A stretch of DNA of 64,000 bases from Notoacmeibacter ruber (GTDB lineage: Bacteria > Pseudomonadota > Alphaproteobacteria > Rhizobiales > Rhizobiaceae), in assembly GCF_003668555.1 (NCBI RefSeq), contig NZ_RCWN01000001.1, positions 2,269,501 through 2,333,500 of the forward strand, given 5' to 3'. The position numbers and the translations under genes were made by a program. The notes under the pieces were generated by a model, which worked only from the letters and a program-made list of their open reading frames with translations, had not been told where the DNA came from and did not search any database. Below, piece after piece: positions 45,751-55,012 of the stretch (positions within the stretch are counted from its first letter, which is position 1; each line of letters opens with the position of its first letter).

Positions 45751-47292
45751 ATGGAATTGCTGTCTTCGCTTGCAGACGGTTTCGCCGTTGCACTCACCTG
45801 GCAAAATATCGGGCTTGCCCTGCTCGGCTGCTTCCTCGGCACGATTATGGGCGCCCTACCCGGCCTTGGTCCGTCGAACGGCGTCGCGATCCTCATCCCG
45901 CTCGCCTTCACGCTCGGGCTGGGCGCGACCCCTTCATTGATCCTGCTGACATCCGTCTATTACGGCGCCATGTATGGTGGGCGCATCTCGTCGATCCTCC
46001 TCAACATTCCGGGCGACGAGCCGGCAATGATGACATGCCTCGACGGATACCCGATGGCCCAGCAGGGCCGGGCCGGCGAAGCGCTGGCCCTGTCGGGCGT
46101 GGCATCGTTCGTCGGCGCGTTTTTCGCCACTTGGGGCCTCGTCCTCCTTGCGCCGCAGCTGGTGAAAGTCGCGCTGCTGTTTGGACCGGCCGAATATTTT
46201 GCGCTCTTCACGCTCGCCTTTGCGACGCTCGGCGGAATTTCCTCGACCAATCAGGCCAAGTCGGCCTTTGCTGCCGGTCTGGGTCTGGCCCTGGCGATGA
46301 TCGGCGTCGACACGCAGACCGGCGTCCCGCGCTTCACCTTCGGCGAAGTCCATCTTTACGACGGAATTGACTTCCTGGTCGCCATTGTCGGCCTCTTCGC
46401 TCTGTCGGAGGTCTTCATCTTTCTGGAACATCGGGGCACCGAGCAGGACATCTCCACCAAGCCGAAAATGGAGATCGGTCGCATCATTCCGTCCTGGAAA
46501 CTCATCCGTCACTGCACTCCGACCATGTTGCGGACGACCGGGCTTGGCTTCATCGCAGGCGTGCTGCCGGGTGCCGGCGCATCGCTCGGCTCGTTCATCT
46601 CCTATTCGATGGAAAAGCGGCTGGTCGACCGCGAGGACACATTCGGCAAGGGCGATCCACGCGGCGTTGCCGCGCCGGAAGCCGGCAATAACGCAGCCGC
46701 AGGCGGTGCCCTGGTGCCGATGCTGGCGCTCGGCGTTCCCGGCTCCGGCACAACGGCAGTGCTGCTTGCGGTGCTGCTGGCGCTCAATATCACGCCCGGC
46801 CCATTGTTATTCTCACAGAACCCGGACGTTGTCTGGGGCCTGATCGCGGCGCTCTTCATCGGCAACATCATGCTGCTCGCCATGAACATCCCGATGGTGG
46901 GGCTGTTCACGCGTGTCCTGCTGGTGCCGCCGCGCATCCTCATGCCCATCGTCGCCATGATCTCCTTCGTCGGCATCTACGGCATATCGGGATCGAGCTT
47001 CGACCTCCTCGTCATGGTCGGCTTCGGCATTCTCGGCTGGGTGCTGCGCAAGCTGGACGTCCCTCTCGTCCCGGTCATTCTCGGCACGCTTCTCGGCAAC
47101 GAGATGGAGGTGAATTTCCGCCGCGCGGTGAATATCGCCAATGGCGATTACACCACCCTCATCGGCTCACCGCTGGCAATCTGCCTCTGGGCCATCGCCA
47201 TCGCCGGCTTTGTCCTGCCGATCCTTCTCGGCGGACTGCTTCGGGGACGGATGCGCATGGCGCGTGATGAAGAGGGCGCTGTTCAGGATTGA
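45751..47292 (+). CDS. tctA: Tripartite tricarboxylate transporter large membrane subunit
   Basis: A 513-residue membrane protein with about twelve helices. TctA signatures are GALPGLGPSNGVAILIPL, YYGAMYGGRISSILLNIPG, and the repeated GVLPGAGASLGSFISY with EAGNNAAAGGALVP. It is the main channel, driving proton- or sodium-coupled carboxylate uptake with TctB and TctC. AAAGGAGGAACCG precedes the start. It ends the operon; no clear terminator follows in the 217 bases before tRNA-Glu. Confidence 0.93.
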   Translation: MELLSSLADGFAVALTWQNIGLALLGCFLGTIMGALPGLGPSNGVAILIPLAFTLGLGATPSLILLTSVYYGAMYGGRISSILLNIPGDEPAMMTCLDGYPMAQQGRAGEALALSGVASFVGAFFATWGLVLLAPQLVKVALLFGPAEYFALFTLAFATLGGISSTNQAKSAFAAGLGLALAMIGVDTQTGVPRFTFGEVHLYDGIDFLVAIVGLFALSEVFIFLEHRGTEQDISTKPKMEIGRIIPSWKLIRHCTPTMLRTTGLGFIAGVLPGAGASLGSFISYSMEKRLVDREDTFGKGDPRGVAAPEAGNNAAAGGALVPMLALGVPGSGTTAVLLAVLLALNITPGPLLFSQNPDVVWGLIAALFIGNIMLLAMNIPMVGLFTRVLLVPPRILMPIVAMISFVGIYGISGSSFDLLVMVGFGILGWVLRKLDVPLVPVILGTLLGNEMEVNFRRAVNIANGDYTTLIGSPLAICLWAIAIAGFVLPILLGGLLRGRMRMARDEEGAVQD

Positions 47293-47509
47293 CGGCGCGG
47301 AGATCGCCCAAGCAAATGGCAGCGTGATCGTAGCGCTTCAATCGGCTCGATGAGTGGCCGATCACGCAGGAAGTAGACCGAAATCGTTGCTCGACCCTGA
47401 ATGGACAGAAAAATTCGGGCCAAACTTCAGACGTCCAATTCACTGCCAGCCCGATGGATTGGCAAACAGATGAACGCAGGCCATTGAAGACAAACGATGT
47501 AGAGAGAAA

Positions 47510-47584
47510 TGGTACTCCCAAGGGGAATCGAACCCCTGTTTCCGCCGTGAGAGGGCGGCGTCCTGACCGCTAGACGATGGGAGC
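47510..47584 (-). tRNA. tRNA-Glu (anticodon CTC)
   Basis: Read on the minus strand, the 75 bases fold as tRNA-Glu. Acceptor GCTCCCA pairs with TGGGAGT; the anticodon stem CCGCC/GGCGG encloses loop CTCTCAC with anticodon CTC; the T-arm is AGGGG-TTCGATT-CCCCT. The CCA end is encoded. It reads GAG codons. Confidence 0.96.
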
Positions 47585-47603
47585 ATCCGTGCCGGTGCGC
47601 GGC

Positions 47604-47632
47604 ATATAGTCTGCCGCCATCATCTTTGCAAT
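47604..47632 (-). promoter_or_regulatory. Predicted tRNA-Glu promoter
   Basis: On the minus strand ATTGCA (47632-47627), 17 bases, then CTATAT (47609-47604), a perfect alphaproteobacterial -10. Initiation would fall near 47597, about a dozen bases before the mature tRNA. Confidence 0.6.
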
Positions 47633-47645
47633 GGCTGATTTTCGG

Positions 47646-48044
47646 TCACGGCCGGGCGCGCTCGATCTCAATCGCGCCCAGCACACGGCCGTCACGAAGG
47701 TCGACCTGAAGGATGCGACCGCCACCATCGCCCGAGAGGTGCAATGTGACGCGATGACCCTCCGCTGAAAGGCTCTCTATCGTTTCGCCCTGTCGAAGCG
47801 TCAGGCGGCGATCGGCTGTCAGGTCGCCAAGCGGAACCGCGTTCGAGCCGTCGGCTATTTCTCTCTGGCCGTCCGAACCGCCGTTCCGGTAGATCAGAAC
47901 GCCGACGACCAGAATGACCAGTCCGAACACGATGAGGAGATTGACGATCATGAAACGGACGAGCTTGCCGCGCAGCCGCTCGGCGGCCGGGTCGAGAGCC
48001 GGTTCGTCGCCCTCTCCTGCCTCGGTGAACTTGTCTGCTGCCAT
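47646..48044 (-). CDS. Small inner membrane protein, hypothetical
   Basis: A 132-residue protein with an acidic N-terminus, one membrane helix (about residues 29-52) and a periplasmic C-terminal domain rich in beta-strand patterns (RVTLHLSGDGGGRILQVDLRDG). It resembles a conserved alphaproteobacterial membrane family (possibly DUF6476) found beside rluD-like genes; I am not certain of the number. It is divergent from the rluD-like gene, 57 bases away, and upstream of tRNA-Glu on the same strand. Confidence 0.7.
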   Translation of the reverse strand: MAADKFTEAGEGDEPALDPAAERLRGKLVRFMIVNLLIVFGLVILVVGVLIYRNGGSDGQREIADGSNAVPLGDLTADRRLTLRQGETIESLSAEGHRVTLHLSGDGGGRILQVDLRDGRVLGAIEIERARP

Positions 48045-48101
48045 TGTCGAACTCCTGCGGTGCCGCTATTGCCGCGACCTGATAGACGAGTGGACAGCCC
48101 G

Positions 48102-49100
48102 ATGAAAGAGATCATTCTCGACGGAACGGATGCGGGGCAGCGCATCGACCAGGCGCTCGCCGCCCGGCTTGCGCCCGATCTGTCTCGCGGCCGCATCCAG
48201 ACCCTTCTGCGCATGGGTGCCGTAAGCATTGACGGGCGAGCTGTTACCGAGCCGAAATCGAAGGTTCCCGCCAGCGGAATCGTGCGGATCGAGATGCCTG
48301 CCCCGGACGATCCACTGCCGCGCCCACAAGATATTGCTCTCGATATCATGTTCGAAGACGACGAACTGATCGTGATTGACAAACCGGCGGGCCTTGTCGT
48401 TCATCCCGGCGCCGGCGTTCCCGATGGCACACTCGTCAATGCGCTGATCCACCATTGTCGCGATAGCCTGTCGGGCATTGGCGGCGTCAAGCGGCCAGGG
48501 ATCGTTCACCGCCTCGACAAGGAGACCTCCGGCGTCATGGTCGTTGCAAAGACCGATCACGCCCACCGCCTCCTGTCCGCGGCTTTCGCCTCGCACGGCC
48601 GCGATGGCGCCCTTGCCCGCCGCTACCTCGCTCTTTGCTGGGGCGCGCCTTCGCGCATGAAGGGAACCATCGACGCTCATCTTGGCCGCGCCTCGAACGA
48701 TCGAACGCGCCGCTCGGTCGTTCCGGCATCTCGACCCGATGCGCGCCATGCCGTTACCCATTTCGCCGTGGAAAAACGTTTTCCGCAGCGCGACGCCGTG
48801 GCCGCTCTCATCGAATGTGAGCTGGAGACAGGCCGCACTCACCAGATCCGCGTTCATATGAACCATATCGGCCACCCTCTGATCGGTGACGCCGTCTATG
48901 GCGCAGCGTTCGCGACGAAGGCGAACAGACTGCCGTCGCCAGCCAGAGACGTCGCGCAGGCTTTTTCGCGCCAGGCTCTCCATGCTCATCATCTGGCGTT
49001 CAACCATCCGGCAAGTGGCGAGCGGCTGTCTTTCACGACGCCACCGCCCTCCGATATGGCTGAATTGATCGCGGCCTTCGAGACGATCGACCCGGCCTAA
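48102..49100 (+). CDS. rluD: RluA-family pseudouridine synthase (RluD-like)
   Basis: A 332-residue rRNA pseudouridine synthase. It has an N-terminal S4 domain (about residues 12-70, RIQTLLRMGAVSIDGRAV) and the catalytic motif HRLDKETSGVMV with the active Asp near residue 138. ETGRTHQIRVHMNHIGHPLIGD follows. RluD modifies helix 69 of 23S rRNA; RluC cannot be excluded, but length and S4 domain fit RluD. The start at 48102 is preferred over an upstream ATG at 48060. It precedes rpoH. Confidence 0.88.
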   Translation: MKEIILDGTDAGQRIDQALAARLAPDLSRGRIQTLLRMGAVSIDGRAVTEPKSKVPASGIVRIEMPAPDDPLPRPQDIALDIMFEDDELIVIDKPAGLVVHPGAGVPDGTLVNALIHHCRDSLSGIGGVKRPGIVHRLDKETSGVMVVAKTDHAHRLLSAAFASHGRDGALARRYLALCWGAPSRMKGTIDAHLGRASNDRTRRSVVPASRPDARHAVTHFAVEKRFPQRDAVAALIECELETGRTHQIRVHMNHIGHPLIGDAVYGAAFATKANRLPSPARDVAQAFSRQALHAHHLAFNHPASGERLSFTTPPPSDMAELIAAFETIDPA

Positions 49101-49186
49101 CCTTACGGCTTTTTAAGGCAAATCGCGCCTCGCATTTGCAACAAACCCTCGCAGCCCCTCGTTCCTATACATATATGAAAAAGCTT

Positions 49187-49259
49187 GCCGTTTTTTCGCG
49201 AAAAAGGGACGAAACGGCTGAATTCGCCTTCTAAAGGGAATTCAAAGGGATAAGGAGGG
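49187..49259 (+). promoter_or_regulatory. Structured rpoH leader
   Basis: Two foldable elements precede rpoH. GCCGTTT (49187-49193) pairs with AAACGGC (49213-49219), and GAATTC-g-CCTT (49220-49230) pairs with AAGG-GAATTC (49234-49243) around a three-base loop. CCTTCT (49227-49232) can instead pair with the Shine-Dalgarno AGGAGG (49253-49258). Such switching is what a translation thermometer needs, but thermal behaviour is not shown. Confidence 0.4.
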
Positions 49260-49265
49260 TGCTTT

Positions 49266-50174
49266 ATGGCCCAGACACTACCAAGCGTCGCAACCGGTGA
49301 AGGTGGCCTGACGCGTTACCTCGAAGAAATCCGGCGCTTTCCGATGCTCCAGCCGGATGAGGAGTATATGCTCGCCAAACGTTATGCCGAGCATGAAGAC
49401 ACCAAAGCCGCCCACAGGCTGGTAACCAGCCATTTGCGCCTCGTCGCAAAGATTGCGATGGGCTACCGCGGCTACGGCTTGCCGATCGGCGAAGTGATTT
49501 CGGAGGGCAATGTCGGCCTCATGCAGGCCGTCAAGAAGTTCGAGCCCGAGCGGGGCTTCCGCCTGGCAACATACGCCATGTGGTGGATACGCGCTTCGAT
49601 ACAGGAATATATTCTTCGCTCATGGTCGCTCGTGAAGATGGGGACGACCGCCAATCAGAAACGGCTGTTCTTCAATCTGCGCAAGACCAAGAGCAAGATT
49701 CAGGCGCTCGACGACGGCGATCTGCATCCCGATCAGGTCAAGGAAATCGCGGAGCGTCTGAAGGTCACTGAGGAAGACGTGGTATCGATGAACCGTCGGC
49801 TTGGCGGTGATGCTTCGCTGAACGCACCGATCCGCGCGACGGAAGGCGAGAGCGGTCAGTGGCAGGACTGGCTGGTTGACGAGACGGAGAATCAGGAAGA
49901 CCTGCTTCTGGAGCAGGACCAGCTCGAAACGCGCCGTGCCATGCTCTCCGATGCGATGGATATCCTCAACGACCGTGAGAAGCGCATTTTCCAGGCGCGT
50001 CGCCTGTCGGAGGATCCGATCACACTCGAAGAACTGTCAGGCGAATTCGGCGTCAGCCGTGAGCGTGTCCGACAGATCGAAGTCCGGGCCTTCGAGAAGG
50101 TCCAGGAACAGATGCAGGAAGCCGCCAAGAAGCTGGAACAGCCTGAACGAACCGCAGAGCTCGAAGCTGGCTGA
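49266..50174 (+). CDS. rpoH: RNA polymerase sigma-32 factor RpoH
   Basis: A 302-residue sigma factor for heat-shock genes. Region 2 is clear (RGFRLATYAMWWIRASIQEYI), followed by the RpoH-specific box NQKRLFFNLRKTKSK and region 4 with the helix-turn-helix LSGEFGVSRERVRQIEVRAF. The start at 49266 has AAGGAGGG upstream. It is monocistronic, with a structured leader and its own terminator. Rhizobiales often carry two RpoH paralogues; this is one of them. Confidence 0.96.
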   Translation: MAQTLPSVATGEGGLTRYLEEIRRFPMLQPDEEYMLAKRYAEHEDTKAAHRLVTSHLRLVAKIAMGYRGYGLPIGEVISEGNVGLMQAVKKFEPERGFRLATYAMWWIRASIQEYILRSWSLVKMGTTANQKRLFFNLRKTKSKIQALDDGDLHPDQVKEIAERLKVTEEDVVSMNRRLGGDASLNAPIRATEGESGQWQDWLVDETENQEDLLLEQDQLETRRAMLSDAMDILNDREKRIFQARRLSEDPITLEELSGEFGVSRERVRQIEVRAFEKVQEQMQEAAKKLEQPERTAELEAG

Positions 50175-50204
50175 TCCCTGAAAAGCAGTGATGAAATGGA
50201 TATG

Positions 50205-50234
50205 ACCCGCCCGCTTTCGAGCCGGCGGGTTTTT
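50205..50234 (+). terminator. rpoH terminator
   Basis: ACCCGCC (50205-50211) pairs with GGCGGGT (50224-50230), followed by five T residues. It also lies 8 bases beyond the stop of the convergent 572-aa gene. Confidence 0.88.
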
Positions 50235-50241
50235 CGTATCC

Positions 50242-51960
50242 CTACTGGCCCTGTAACGGGTTTTCCTGCCAGTAGTCCAGAACCTCGTCGACAACCTTGG
50301 CGCCGGGCAAGCCCTTCTCCAGCGTGAAGAGGGCACGACGTCCCGCTTCCAAAATCACCAGCAGATCGAACCAGTCGCGATCACGAATGAGATTCAGGTT
50401 GGCCTGCCGCGCCTGCTGTCCCTCATCAAGCATCATCAGGAAGAAATTGTCGCCGATCTCCGCCGGAAAGGCGCGTAGCTGCTCGCCCGGCGAGGCTTCG
50501 TTCTCCTTGAGCATCATACGCAGTATCTCTCGAATGCTGCGACCCGGCTCCTTGGTGGTCGGCTCGAAGATCAGTTCCAGAACATGACTGGCGGGCAGCG
50601 ACGGATCGCCATTCCGCCGCAGTGTCATGCGCATCGATGTGCCCGTATCGGGAATATAGACATCGGCGCGCAGGGCCGGCTCCTCGTCCATCTGAGGGCC
50701 AGGCTGTTCCTCCACCTTGCTCCAGACAACGCTGCCCTGCAAACGCCTCAACTGCTCATTGGACGTCCGCTCTTCCGAGTAGATCGCTCTTTGTCCCACC
50801 TGAACGGCAGGCTGAGCGTCATCGCCACCGGCTTCGGCACCATTCTCCGCGCCGGGGCTCTGGGCATCCGAGCCGCTATCGCCCGGTGTTTGCGCCGCAT
50901 CGTTCTGCGCAACGGTGAGCGGGGCAACAGACGTTCCTTCGCCAAATTGATCGACAGGCTCACCCGCGGGCCCCGGATCGGTCTCGGTTCCATCGGCGGC
51001 AAGCCGCTGGGTGAACTTCTCCGGCCTTTGCGCCTCTTCGGCGTCACCAGCGTCACTCTCACCGGTAGCTGATGGCGCCTCAGCCTCATTCTGCGTCGGC
51101 GTGGCTTCTTCCTCGCCGAGAAAATCATTGAGGCCGCTCTCGATGGAGGCGAGCTGCTCCTCCACCGCATCTGGCATGAAATAGGCGACCGCGCCGGCGC
51201 CGCCGGCAAGGATCAGGATCAACAGAGCGGCTATGATGGCGCCCCAGCGCCGCGGCTTACGCTCAACAGAACGCGAATAACCAGAAGCGGCAGCGGCTTC
51301 CGGCCGGGAAATATCTTCTTCGCCCGTAGACTCAGTCAGGTGCGAATCGACATCGGCCCCGTCATGGACGGGTGCCACGGAAACGCTCTCCGATGTATCG
51401 GCGGTCACTTCGTCGAGAGGGCTCGTCGGCTCATCTGCTCGCGGCGCTTCGGCCTCATAAGGGTCCGGCCGCAGCTCCGGCGCCTCGTCAGCCAAGTGCG
51501 GGTCTGCTGGAGGAGCGCTGTAATCGTCATGTGCCTGCCGGTCGTCGCGCACGGTTTCGGTAAAGACCGCATCCTCTACCGGCGGCTCGTGTGACGTCGC
51601 CATTTCTCTCGTTACGGGAGCGACGGGCGGCGATTCGACATATTCTTCTCGAGGAGGATCGCGATCAGCGGCCGGTTCGGGATCTGGCGGCAACGCCGGA
51701 TCCTCATAGGACTCATCGGATGCGCCGAGAACATCACCGAGTTCATCCTGAAACCGGTAATCATCTTCGACGGCACGGATCGCACGCTCGACCACCGCCA
51801 TGTTGCGGTCGATGGTTGCCTCATCGGCATCGGGCTTTGCGGCCAGAAGCTTAGCGCGGATTTGTGCGCGGGCCTTGTCATAGACTTTGGCACGAATGGA
51901 CGAATCGTGACGTGGAAGACCGTCAATCGTCTTTTTGAGAACCGCCGCGATATCCGCCAT
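50242..51960 (-). CDS. Large membrane-anchored acidic protein, hypothetical
   Basis: A 572-residue protein. Residues 1-75 form a conserved soluble head (AKVYDKARAQIRAKL); residues 80-225 are acidic and Pro-rich; one membrane helix lies near residues 239-262 (GAIIAALLILILAGGAG); residues 270-395 are another acidic linker; and the C-terminal 170 residues form a folded domain (GSVVWSKVEEQPGP, LRRNGDPSLPASHVLELIF). I recognise no named family, but an equivalent gene lies between rpoH and purA in many Rhizobiales. Topology suggests the folded C-terminus is periplasmic. Confidence 0.75.
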   Translation of the reverse strand: MADIAAVLKKTIDGLPRHDSSIRAKVYDKARAQIRAKLLAAKPDADEATIDRNMAVVERAIRAVEDDYRFQDELGDVLGASDESYEDPALPPDPEPAADRDPPREEYVESPPVAPVTREMATSHEPPVEDAVFTETVRDDRQAHDDYSAPPADPHLADEAPELRPDPYEAEAPRADEPTSPLDEVTADTSESVSVAPVHDGADVDSHLTESTGEEDISRPEAAAASGYSRSVERKPRRWGAIIAALLILILAGGAGAVAYFMPDAVEEQLASIESGLNDFLGEEEATPTQNEAEAPSATGESDAGDAEEAQRPEKFTQRLAADGTETDPGPAGEPVDQFGEGTSVAPLTVAQNDAAQTPGDSGSDAQSPGAENGAEAGGDDAQPAVQVGQRAIYSEERTSNEQLRRLQGSVVWSKVEEQPGPQMDEEPALRADVYIPDTGTSMRMTLRRNGDPSLPASHVLELIFEPTTKEPGRSIREILRMMLKENEASPGEQLRAFPAEIGDNFFLMMLDEGQQARQANLNLIRDRDWFDLLVILEAGRRALFTLEKGLPGAKVVDEVLDYWQENPLQGQ

Positions 51961-52087
51961 TCGTCTGCTGCCTTCTGCCTCCGCTAATTACCTGCCTTCC
52001 GCCTCAGAGGATCAGGCGGGACAGCCGAAACGTAGAGATTTTCAATAATCTTTCAAATCGTGCCCAGACAGCCCCGTCAACACTATC

Positions 52088-53380
52088 TCAATCCTGGAAG
52101 GGATCAGTGACCAAAATCGTGTCGTCTCGCTCCGGTGACGTGGAGAGCAACGCGACCGGCGCCCCGATCAATTCTTCGATCCGGCGCACATATTTGATGG
52201 CCTGCGCCGGAAGGTCGGCCCAGCGCCGCGCGCCCACCGTTGAATCGCTCCACCCCTCGAACGTCTCGTAGATCGGCTCCACCCGGCTCTGCAGGTGAGC
52301 GCTCGCGGGCAGGTAGTCGATCTCCTCGCCATCGAGCCGATAGCCAGTGCAGATCGCGATCTCGTCCATGCCGTCCAGAACATCGAGCTTGGTGAGCGCG
52401 ATTCCCGATATACCATTGATGGCGACACTCTGGCGCACCAGGACGGCGTCGAACCAGCCACAGCGACGCTGACGGCCGGTGACCGTTCCGAACTCATGGC
52501 CGCGTTCGCCGAGTGTCTGGCCGACCTCGTTTTGCTGCTCGGTCGGGAAGGGCCCTTCGCCCACGCGCGTCGTATAGGCCTTGGTGATGCCGAGAACGTA
52601 ATCGATCGCGTTGGGACCAAGGCCCGAACCCGCAGCGGCCTGGCCGGCCACGACATTGGACGAAGTCACGAACGGATATGTGCCGTGATCAACATCCAGC
52701 AGACTGCCCTGAGCCCCTTCAAAGAGAATGCGCTCTCCGGCGCGGCGCTTCTCATCCAGCACGCTCCATACCCGATCGATGAAGGGCGCGATCTTGGGCG
52801 TCACCCCGGCCAGTTCATCAAGCAGCGTCTGAGGCTCGATTTCGGCAACGCCGAGGCCGCGCCGCAGCGGATTGTGGTGAGCCAGAACACGCTCGACCTT
52901 GTCTGGAAGCACATCGGGGTTCAGCAGGTCGAGAGCCTTGATGGACCGACGTCCGACCTTGTCCTCATAAGCAGGACCGATCCCGCGGCCCGTCGTTCCG
53001 ATCCGCGATCCCTTGGAGGCACGCTCCTCGCGCAACCGGTCCAGTTCGCCATGGAGAGACAAGATGAGAGGCACATTCTCCGCAATCTTGAGGATGTCGG
53101 GGGTGATCGAGACGCCCTGCTCTTTCAACCGCTCCAGTTCGGCGACAAAAGCCCTGGGATCGAAGACGACGCCATTGCCGATAACAGAAAGCTTGCCGCG
53201 CACCACACCCGAGGGCAATAGCGAGAGCTTGTAGGACGTGCCGTCGATGACAAGTGTATGGCCGGCATTGTGTCCGCCCTGAAAGCGAACGACCACATTG
53301 GCTCGGTCGGAGAGCCAGTCGACAATCTTGCCCTTGCCCTCATCGCCCCATTGGGACCCTACCACCACCACATTGGCCAT
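52088..53380 (-). CDS. purA: Adenylosuccinate synthetase
   Basis: A 430-residue enzyme that joins IMP and aspartate using GTP, the first committed step to AMP. Diagnostic motifs are [14 protein letters not shown] at the N-terminus (catalytic Asp, P-loop), [13 protein letters not shown] and [14 protein letters not shown], with [10 protein letters not shown] later. The start at 53380 gives the normal N-terminus [12 protein letters not shown]. It is divergent from the EamA gene (211-base gap); no purine operator is obvious. Confidence 0.97.
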   Translation of the reverse strand: MANVVVVGSQWGDEGKGKIVDWLSDRANVVVRFQGGHNAGHTLVIDGTSYKLSLLPSGVVRGKLSVIGNGVVFDPRAFVAELERLKEQGVSITPDILKIAENVPLILSLHGELDRLREERASKGSRIGTTGRGIGPAYEDKVGRRSIKALDLLNPDVLPDKVERVLAHHNPLRRGLGVAEIEPQTLLDELAGVTPKIAPFIDRVWSVLDEKRRAGERILFEGAQGSLLDVDHGTYPFVTSSNVVAGQAAAGSGLGPNAIDYVLGITKAYTTRVGEGPFPTEQQNEVGQTLGERGHEFGTVTGRQRRCGWFDAVLVRQSVAINGISGIALTKLDVLDGMDEIAICTGYRLDGEEIDYLPASAHLQSRVEPIYETFEGWSDSTVGARRWADLPAQAIKYVRRIEELIGAPVALLSTSPERDDTILVTDPFQD

Positions 53381-53591
53381 TTTCTGCTCCGGCTAACGGT
53401 TGAGACTTCTGACGGCCCGTCGAACGCCCCGGACGACGATCGGACTGTCGGCAAACGCGCGCCTTATAGCGGGTGAATGCGCACTTGCCGACTACCCAGC
53501 CGACAAATTTCCACGGGCCGGGCAAAGAACGGACTGTTTCGGGGACATATATGAGCTTGCATCGGCGTAGCGGCGCGAAGTAGGCCAACCT

Positions 53592-54515
53592 ATGCGTTCA
53601 TCCGGCACAACCACCGCATCCGCCAATACAGCGATCACCGCCTATGCGATCCTGACCCTGACAACGCTGTTCTGGGGCGCCAATGCGGTCGCTGGGCGCA
53701 TGGCGAGCGGCCATATTTCGCCCGGTATGCTGACAATGCTGCGATGGCTCGTCGCTCTTGTGGTCCTGCTGATGATCAGTTGGCCCCGTCTGCGAATGGA
53801 CTGGCCGAAACTGCGCCGCGCCCTGCCCCACCTCATGCTTCTTGGTGCGCTCGGCTTCGCGCTGTTCAATATACTGCTCTATTCGGCCCTCAATTTCACG
53901 ACCGCCATCAATGCCGCCATCGCGCAAAGCGGCATGCCGGTCGCCATCTTTATCCTGAACTTTCTGTTCTTTCGCCTCAAACCGGGCTTTCTCCAGATCG
54001 TCGGACTGCTTCTGGGCCTTTGCGGTGTCGCGATGGTCGCGGCGCAGGGCGACCTCGCCAATCTGGCAGCATTGAAGATCAATCGCGGCGATGCTCTGCT
54101 TCTGCTCGCTGTGGTGGTTTATGCCTCCTATACGGTCGCCCTGCGCTCCAAACCCGCTGCGCTCCATTGGCAGTCGACAATGACGGGCATGTCGGCCGGC
54201 GCGCTCATCGCCTCCATACCCTATGCCATCTGGGAAGCTTACAGCGGCAGCCTCATCATGCCCGATGCGACCGGATGGGGCGTCGTTCTGTTCGCCGCGA
54301 TCTTTCCCTCCATCTTCAGCCAGAGCCTATTCATCAAGGGCAATGAACTGATTGGCGGGAATCGGGCCGGCCTTTTCATCAATCTGGTGCCGATCTGGGG
54401 CACGCTGCTTGCCGTGGTCGTGCTGGGTGAGACCTTCGAGCTCTGGCAGGCGGTTTCGCTCGGTCTGATTTTCAGCGGCATCGCCCTGGCGGAAAAGTTC
54501 AAGCCGAAGGTCTGA
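53592..54515 (+). CDS. EamA/DMT family transporter
   Basis: A 307-residue protein with ten membrane helices in two EamA repeats: TTLFWGANAVAGRMASGHISP in the first, and NLVPIWGTLLAVVVLGETFELWQAVS in the second. The family exports amino acids, nucleotide precursors or drugs; placement next to purA is common in Rhizobiales but does not prove a purine substrate. It differs clearly from the YddG-like exporter at 7295-8203. The next gene, merR-like, follows on the same strand 110 bases on. Confidence 0.85.
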   Translation: MRSSGTTTASANTAITAYAILTLTTLFWGANAVAGRMASGHISPGMLTMLRWLVALVVLLMISWPRLRMDWPKLRRALPHLMLLGALGFALFNILLYSALNFTTAINAAIAQSGMPVAIFILNFLFFRLKPGFLQIVGLLLGLCGVAMVAAQGDLANLAALKINRGDALLLLAVVVYASYTVALRSKPAALHWQSTMTGMSAGALIASIPYAIWEAYSGSLIMPDATGWGVVLFAAIFPSIFSQSLFIKGNELIGGNRAGLFINLVPIWGTLLAVVVLGETFELWQAVSLGLIFSGIALAEKFKPKV

Positions 54516-54567
54516 GCGCGGACGAACTCGCGCGCTTCGTCAGGGACAAAATTCGTCGCCGGCGCTC

Positions 54568-54598
54568 TTGACCTAGAGTGCACTCAAAGCACTAGCTT
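54568..54598 (+). promoter_or_regulatory. MerR-type promoter/operator
   Basis: TTGACC at 54568-54573, a 19-base spacer holding the perfect palindrome GAGTGCACTC (54576-54585), then TAGCTT at 54593-54598. The overlong 19-base spacer with a central palindrome is the mark of MerR-activated promoters. It lies 27 bases before the merR-like start, implying autoregulation. Confidence 0.7.
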
Positions 54599-54625
54599 GC
54601 CTCCCGTCATGATGAGAAGAGCGAC

Positions 54626-55012
54626 ATGAAGATCGGCGAATTGGCGGAACGGACGGGATTATCCGTCCACACGATCCGGTATTATGAGCGCATCGGCTTA
54701 CTGCCTGCGGCAGAGCGCGATCAGGGGGGCAGACGGGACTACGATGTTTCGATCCTGACCTGGATCGAGTTTCTGTCCCGGCTCAAGCAAACAGGCATGC
54801 CGGTCCGCCAGATGGTGCTCTATGCGAAGCTTCGCGAACAGGGCGACAGTACCTATCCGCAGCGCAAAGCGCTTTTGGAAGCGCATCGCGATCGCGTCCG
54901 CAGGCAGGTCTCCGATCTGCAATCGTCTCTCCTCGTCCTCGACACCAAGATCGAGACCTATGCAAAGGCGGAAAGAGAGACCCAGGATGAAAAGCAAACA
55001 AACGAGCGCTGA
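54626..55012 (+). CDS. MerR family regulator
   Basis: A 128-residue regulator with a MerR DNA-binding domain (KIGELAERTGLSVHTIRYYERIGLL) and a coiled C-terminal dimerisation helix. There is no cysteine set for metal binding, so the effector is probably organic or oxidative, as in the NmlR/AdhR or TipA-like branches. It overlaps the following CMD gene by 26 bases, and its operator lies just upstream, so it likely controls itself and its partner. Confidence 0.88.
   Translation: MKIGELAERTGLSVHTIRYYERIGLLPAAERDQGGRRDYDVSILTWIEFLSRLKQTGMPVRQMVLYAKLREQGDSTYPQRKALLEAHRDRVRRQVSDLQSSLLVLDTKIETYAKAERETQDEKQTNER

Noticed and set aside
47293-47509. A hidden gene or RNA in the 217-base gap after tctA
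   Set aside because: No frame with a start and ribosome-binding site, and no clear hairpin with T-run; nothing can be supported there.
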